From: Clostridia bacterium
Lineage (GTDB): Bacteria; Bacillota; Clostridia; DUPQ01
Direction: 5' to 3'
Assembly: GCA_030592085.1 (NCBI GenBank)
Contig: JAUUZV010000083.1
Coordinates: forward strand, 1 to 9,793
Length of the DNA: 9,793 nucleotides
The notes below the pieces were generated by a model. It worked only from the letters and a program-made list of their open reading frames with translations, ran no database searches and was not told the DNA's origin. Position numbers and translations under genes: made by a program. This document shows, one piece after another, positions 7,295 through 9,793 of this stretch (positions are counted from its first letter, which is position 1; each line of letters begins with the position of its first letter).

Positions 7295-8431
7295 ATGTTA
7301 GATGCTAGAATACTAGTAATAAGAAGCCTAAATCACGCCAGAGCAGAAATTGTAGCTATTGGAGCGGAGGACAATAAAGTTGATTGGCTTGCATCTAGAG
7401 TAGAATTTTTCACTATTAAATTAGAAGATATAGCCATTGAAGATGCTATAATTATCAAAAACGACATGTTAGAAATTGGCGGGAATGCTGCATACAACGA
7501 AAAGGTATATACTCATGAGGTTGATACAACAGATATGATATTATCTGCAACAAGAAGGGCATATGATAGATTAACAAAAAGGTTATTGTTTCGTACTAAA
7601 GGTGCTGCTAGTGTTGCTGATATTATTAATTTCTTAATAGATAATCATTCAAGTAAGAGAAGTAGTTTTATCTGTAAAGATAAAAGAATTCCTGTTGGAA
7701 GAAAAAGTATAATAATGGGTGTGATCAATGCAATGCCAGATGATCAATTACCAACATTAATAAAGTATGCTGAAAAAGCAATTAAAGAAGGAGCGGATAT
7801 TCTAGATATTTGTGGTTCACAAGTTATATCAAGTGAAGAAATGGTAAATAGTATAGCGCCTCTTGTAAAAAAATTATCTAGAGATTATGAAATTCCTATT
7901 TGTGTTGATACAATTGATGCAAATGCTGCAGATAAATTGTTATCAGCTGGAGCTCATATGATTAATGATTCATGGGGAGCACAAAAAGATGAAAATATGG
8001 CAAAAGTTGTAGCTAAAAATAAAGCTGGAATTATCCTCATGCATAATAGTAAAGAAGATCACTATAAAGATGTGATGGGTGAAATTGTTAATTATCTACG
8101 TAGAAGTATAACAATTTGTCAGTCAGCGGGAATTGGAATAAATGCAATTGCAGTAGATCCAGGGATTGGTTTTGGTAAAAACACAAAAGATAATTTTAGA
8201 ATTATTAGACGATTAAAAGAATTAAAATCTCTAGGTGTTCCATTAATGGTTGGAACCTCAAGAAAAGAAATGATTGGAAAGATATTAAATCTACCTCCAA
8301 AAGAGCGTATAGAAGGAACTGCTGCCACTATTGCAGCTTCCATAATAAACGGCGCAGATATTGTTAGAGTCCACGATGTTCGTGAAATGAAACGTGTGGC
8401 AATGATTACAGATGAAATTGCTAAAAAGTAA
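7295..8431 (+). CDS. folP: Dihydropteroate synthase-like protein with altered substrate loops
   Basis: This 378-residue protein has an N-terminal extension (1-130) and a pterin-binding TIM barrel (about 138-378). The extension, with IIIKNDMLEIGGNAA (52-66), resembles the one found on long dihydropteroate synthases of some anaerobes and archaea. The barrel keeps the pterin-pocket residues: N145 in MGVIN, D205 in CVDT, N224-D225 in MIND, D288 in DPGIGFGKN, K324 in SRK, and R358 and H360 in VRVHDV. Two loops differ. The usual N-V-T-P-D-S-F-S-D-G-G loop is replaced by NAMPDDQLP (145-153), about nine residues shorter. The usual G-G-E-S-T-R-P-G loop is replaced by CGSQVISSEE (173-182). These loops normally form the p-aminobenzoate site. 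It may be a divergent DHPS, or a pterin-binding protein with another role; the symbol is given for family only. GAGG at 7284-7287 overlaps the end of the dehydrogenase gene. The frame is intact. Confidence 0.82.
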   Translation: MLDARILVIRSLNHARAEIVAIGAEDNKVDWLASRVEFFTIKLEDIAIEDAIIIKNDMLEIGGNAAYNEKVYTHEVDTTDMILSATRRAYDRLTKRLLFRTKGAASVADIINFLIDNHSSKRSSFICKDKRIPVGRKSIIMGVINAMPDDQLPTLIKYAEKAIKEGADILDICGSQVISSEEMVNSIAPLVKKLSRDYEIPICVDTIDANAADKLLSAGAHMINDSWGAQKDENMAKVVAKNKAGIILMHNSKEDHYKDVMGEIVNYLRRSITICQSAGIGINAIAVDPGIGFGKNTKDNFRIIRRLKELKSLGVPLMVGTSRKEMIGKILNLPPKERIEGTAATIAASIINGADIVRVHDVREMKRVAMITDEIAKK

Positions 8432-8432
8432 T

Positions 8433-8437
8433 AGGAG
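8433..8437 (+). promoter_or_regulatory. Ribosome binding site supporting a TTG start
   Basis: AGGAG begins two bases after the stop of the DHPS-like gene and lies eight bases before the TTG at 8446. No ATG or GTG in that frame is near it, so the TTG is the likely start. TTG use may lower translation of this gene relative to its neighbours. Confidence 0.65.
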
Positions 8438-8445
8438 AATAACAG

Positions 8446-9033
8446 TTGATTGCATATTTTTATATTAAGAAAAATAAAACAGCAGAAGCAAGTGAATGTG
8501 GATTAAAATTATCTATATATGCTGATACGGAAATTATTATTGATATTTTTAAGAAAAAAGCAATTATGGCATTATTATCACCCAAAGATGATTTAATTAA
8601 ACATTATGATAATCAATATAATTGTTTAAAATTAGAATTACCTGAAGATAAATTATATATTGCTGAAAAAGTCTATCTTGAACTTGGTAATAATGAATTG
8701 TTTTTGCAGTCAGTAATAAAGGCAACTGACTATGTTGTATCTATGTATCGTAAACCTGTTTTTACTATATCTTTTACAGTTATTGGGGATTATATTTCTA
8801 TTCTAGATAAAAATAGAGATATACCCATACTATTTGATAATTCAGAAGAAGCATACCTAAAAACAAAAATGGCTAACTTAGAAAATCGCGATGATAAATT
8901 CTATGATCGAGCATTGTTAGGTTATTTTAATAATCACTCAGATTATCAGAAAAGTGAAATTTGTAATGGAAATGAGAATTATGAAGTTTTTACTAATGGA
9001 AAGAAAACTTACCTCATAAGGAAAATTAAATGA
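8446..9033 (+). CDS. Conserved-looking protein of unknown function (195 aa)
   Basis: I do not recognise a named family. The protein starts at TTG (reading M-I-A-Y-F-Y-I-K-K) and has no signal peptide, membrane span or cysteine cluster, so it is probably cytoplasmic and soluble. It appears to be mixed alpha/beta: charged helices near residues 12-24 and 72-95, strands near 104-120 (RKPVFTISF) and 125-130 (DIPILF), and a polar C-terminal third that is likely less ordered. I have a weak memory of similar proteins beginning 'MIAYFY.KK' in clostridial genomes near birA, which would make it a lineage-specific conserved gene, but this cannot be checked here. It sits 14 bases after the DHPS-like gene, and its TGA overlaps the birA ATG as ATGA, so it is translationally coupled to birA. 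That context hints at a role linked to BirA or the operon, but none is shown by sequence. Confidence 0.78.
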   Translation: MIAYFYIKKNKTAEASECGLKLSIYADTEIIIDIFKKKAIMALLSPKDDLIKHYDNQYNCLKLELPEDKLYIAEKVYLELGNNELFLQSVIKATDYVVSMYRKPVFTISFTVIGDYISILDKNRDIPILFDNSEEAYLKTKMANLENRDDKFYDRALLGYFNNHSDYQKSEICNGNENYEVFTNGKKTYLIRKIK

Positions 9034-9793
9034 AGTATGAAGTTTTAACTATGCTAAACCATACAGACAAATATCTTTCTGGTGAAACAATTTCTAAAAA
9101 ACTTGGTGTTTCACGAACAGCAATATGGAAATATATTAATTCTCTTAGAAATGAAGGATATAAGATTTTATCAGTAACAAATAAAGGTTACTTACTAAAC
9201 AAAGAGCACCTTCCTCTTACAAACTATCAAGTATTACAAAATTATGATGGTGAGACTAAATTGTGTTTTTTCAATGAAGTAAATTCAACTAATACAAAAG
9301 CAAAAGAGATTGCAAATACTATTACTGATGATAAAGCTTTAGTATATTCAAAAATACAACATCAAGGGAGAGGACGATTAGGGAGAAATTTTCAATCAAA
9401 TAATCAAGCAGGATTATGGTTGTCTTATATTTATAAACCAATAATCCCACCTGAAAAGGCTACAATATTTACTTTAGCGGCTTCAGTAGCTGTATGTAAA
9501 TTACTAGAAAACATATGTCATGTAGATGCTAAAATAAAGTGGCCTAATGATATAATTATAAAGGGTAAAAAACTTTGTGGTATTTTAACAGAAATGTCAT
9601 GTGAGATGGATAAAATTAATTACATAGTTGTGGGAATTGGACTTAATGTAAATCAGTTATCTTTTGATGATAGCATAAGAAATATTGCAACATCACTCTA
9701 TTTAGAAACAGGGCAAAAATATGATAGAGGTTTATTAATTGGTGGATTATGCTATAATATGGATTATGTATATGAGCAGATAATTTGTAATAA
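9030..9793 (+). CDS. birA: Biotin--protein ligase / biotin operon repressor BirA (3' truncated)
   Basis: The first 254 residues of about 320-330 are visible; the frame is open at the right edge. Residues 1-58 form a winged helix-turn-helix (LSGETISKKLGVSRTAIWKY region, 16-35), so this is a group II BirA that represses biotin genes as well as ligating biotin. The ligase domain shows the EVNSTN block (83-88), the biotinyl-AMP loop GRGRLGR (113-119; GRGRRGR is common elsewhere), KWPND (170-174), K181 in KKLCGILTEM (180-189) and VVGIGLNVN (200-208). It activates biotin with ATP and attaches it to the lysine of biotin carboxyl carrier domains. The ATG overlaps the upstream stop (ATGA), with AAGGA at 9018-9022 seven bases before it. 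The small C-terminal SH3-like domain lies off the edge. I saw no biotin operator-like site in the window, so its targets are elsewhere. Confidence 0.94.
   Translation, partial: MKYEVLTMLNHTDKYLSGETISKKLGVSRTAIWKYINSLRNEGYKILSVTNKGYLLNKEHLPLTNYQVLQNYDGETKLCFFNEVNSTNTKAKEIANTITDDKALVYSKIQHQGRGRLGRNFQSNNQAGLWLSYIYKPIIPPEKATIFTLAASVAVCKLLENICHVDAKIKWPNDIIIKGKKLCGILTEMSCEMDKINYIVVGIGLNVNQLSFDDSIRNIATSLYLETGQKYDRGLLIGGLCYNMDYVYEQIICN

Noticed and set aside
8119..8343. Minus-strand open frame opposite the DHPS-like gene.
   Set aside because: It overlaps the highly conserved DPGIGFGKN and SRK motifs on the + strand and has no support of its own.
7715..8431. Corrinoid methyltransferase (AcsE/MeTr-like) identity for the pterin-binding barrel.
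   Set aside because: The DPGIGFGKN, SRK and C-terminal VRVHDV motifs are those of DHPS, not of methyltetrahydrofolate methyltransferases, and no corrinoid protein gene is nearby.

Overview
The window is AT-rich, and every supportable gene lies on the + strand with very short intergenic gaps. AGGAG-type ribosome binding sites, TTG start use, sigma-A-like promoters and the gene families all point to a low-GC Bacillota chromosome. It is most likely a clostridial (Lachnospirales-like) anaerobe; the exact genus cannot be read from the sequence. There are no tRNA or rRNA genes, no CRISPR array, no transposase, no phage gene and no large repeat. This looks like ordinary chromosomal core, not an accessory island.

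Layout: (1) 1-408 is the C-terminal end of an asparagine synthase-like protein whose start lies off the left edge. (2) 397-425 holds a good sigma-A promoter. It drives an apparent operon of a PD-(D/E)XK nuclease/Rad3-type Fe-S helicase fusion (456-2822), the bifunctional NAD(P)HX repair enzyme NnrE-NnrD (2835-4373) and alanine racemase (4354-5502, overlapping nnrDE by 20 bases). (3) The 80-base gap 5503-5582 carries a second strong promoter (TTGAAA-17-TATAAT) with a 16-base inverted repeat exactly in its spacer. It leads a second run of tightly packed genes: a small exported coiled-coil protein (5583-6179), an iron-type alcohol dehydrogenase (6187-7290), a dihydropteroate synthase-like protein (7295-8431), an unrecognised 195-residue protein with a TTG start (8446-9033) and BirA (9030 to the right edge, truncated).

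The first operon joins DNA repair or processing, metabolite repair of damaged NAD(P)H, and D-alanine supply for the cell wall; the proteins have no obvious shared pathway. The second mixes an exported protein, a redox enzyme, a folate-type enzyme and the biotin ligase/repressor.

The most unusual item is the dihydropteroate synthase-like gene. Its pterin-binding core motifs are intact, but both flexible substrate loops (the TPDSFSDG loop and the ESTRPG loop) are replaced and shortened. It may therefore be a divergent folate enzyme or a pterin-binding protein with another job. Next in interest are the exported coiled-coil protein and its possible operator, and the unrecognised gene before birA. 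I see no clear evidence of a wholly new multi-gene defence or mobile system here.
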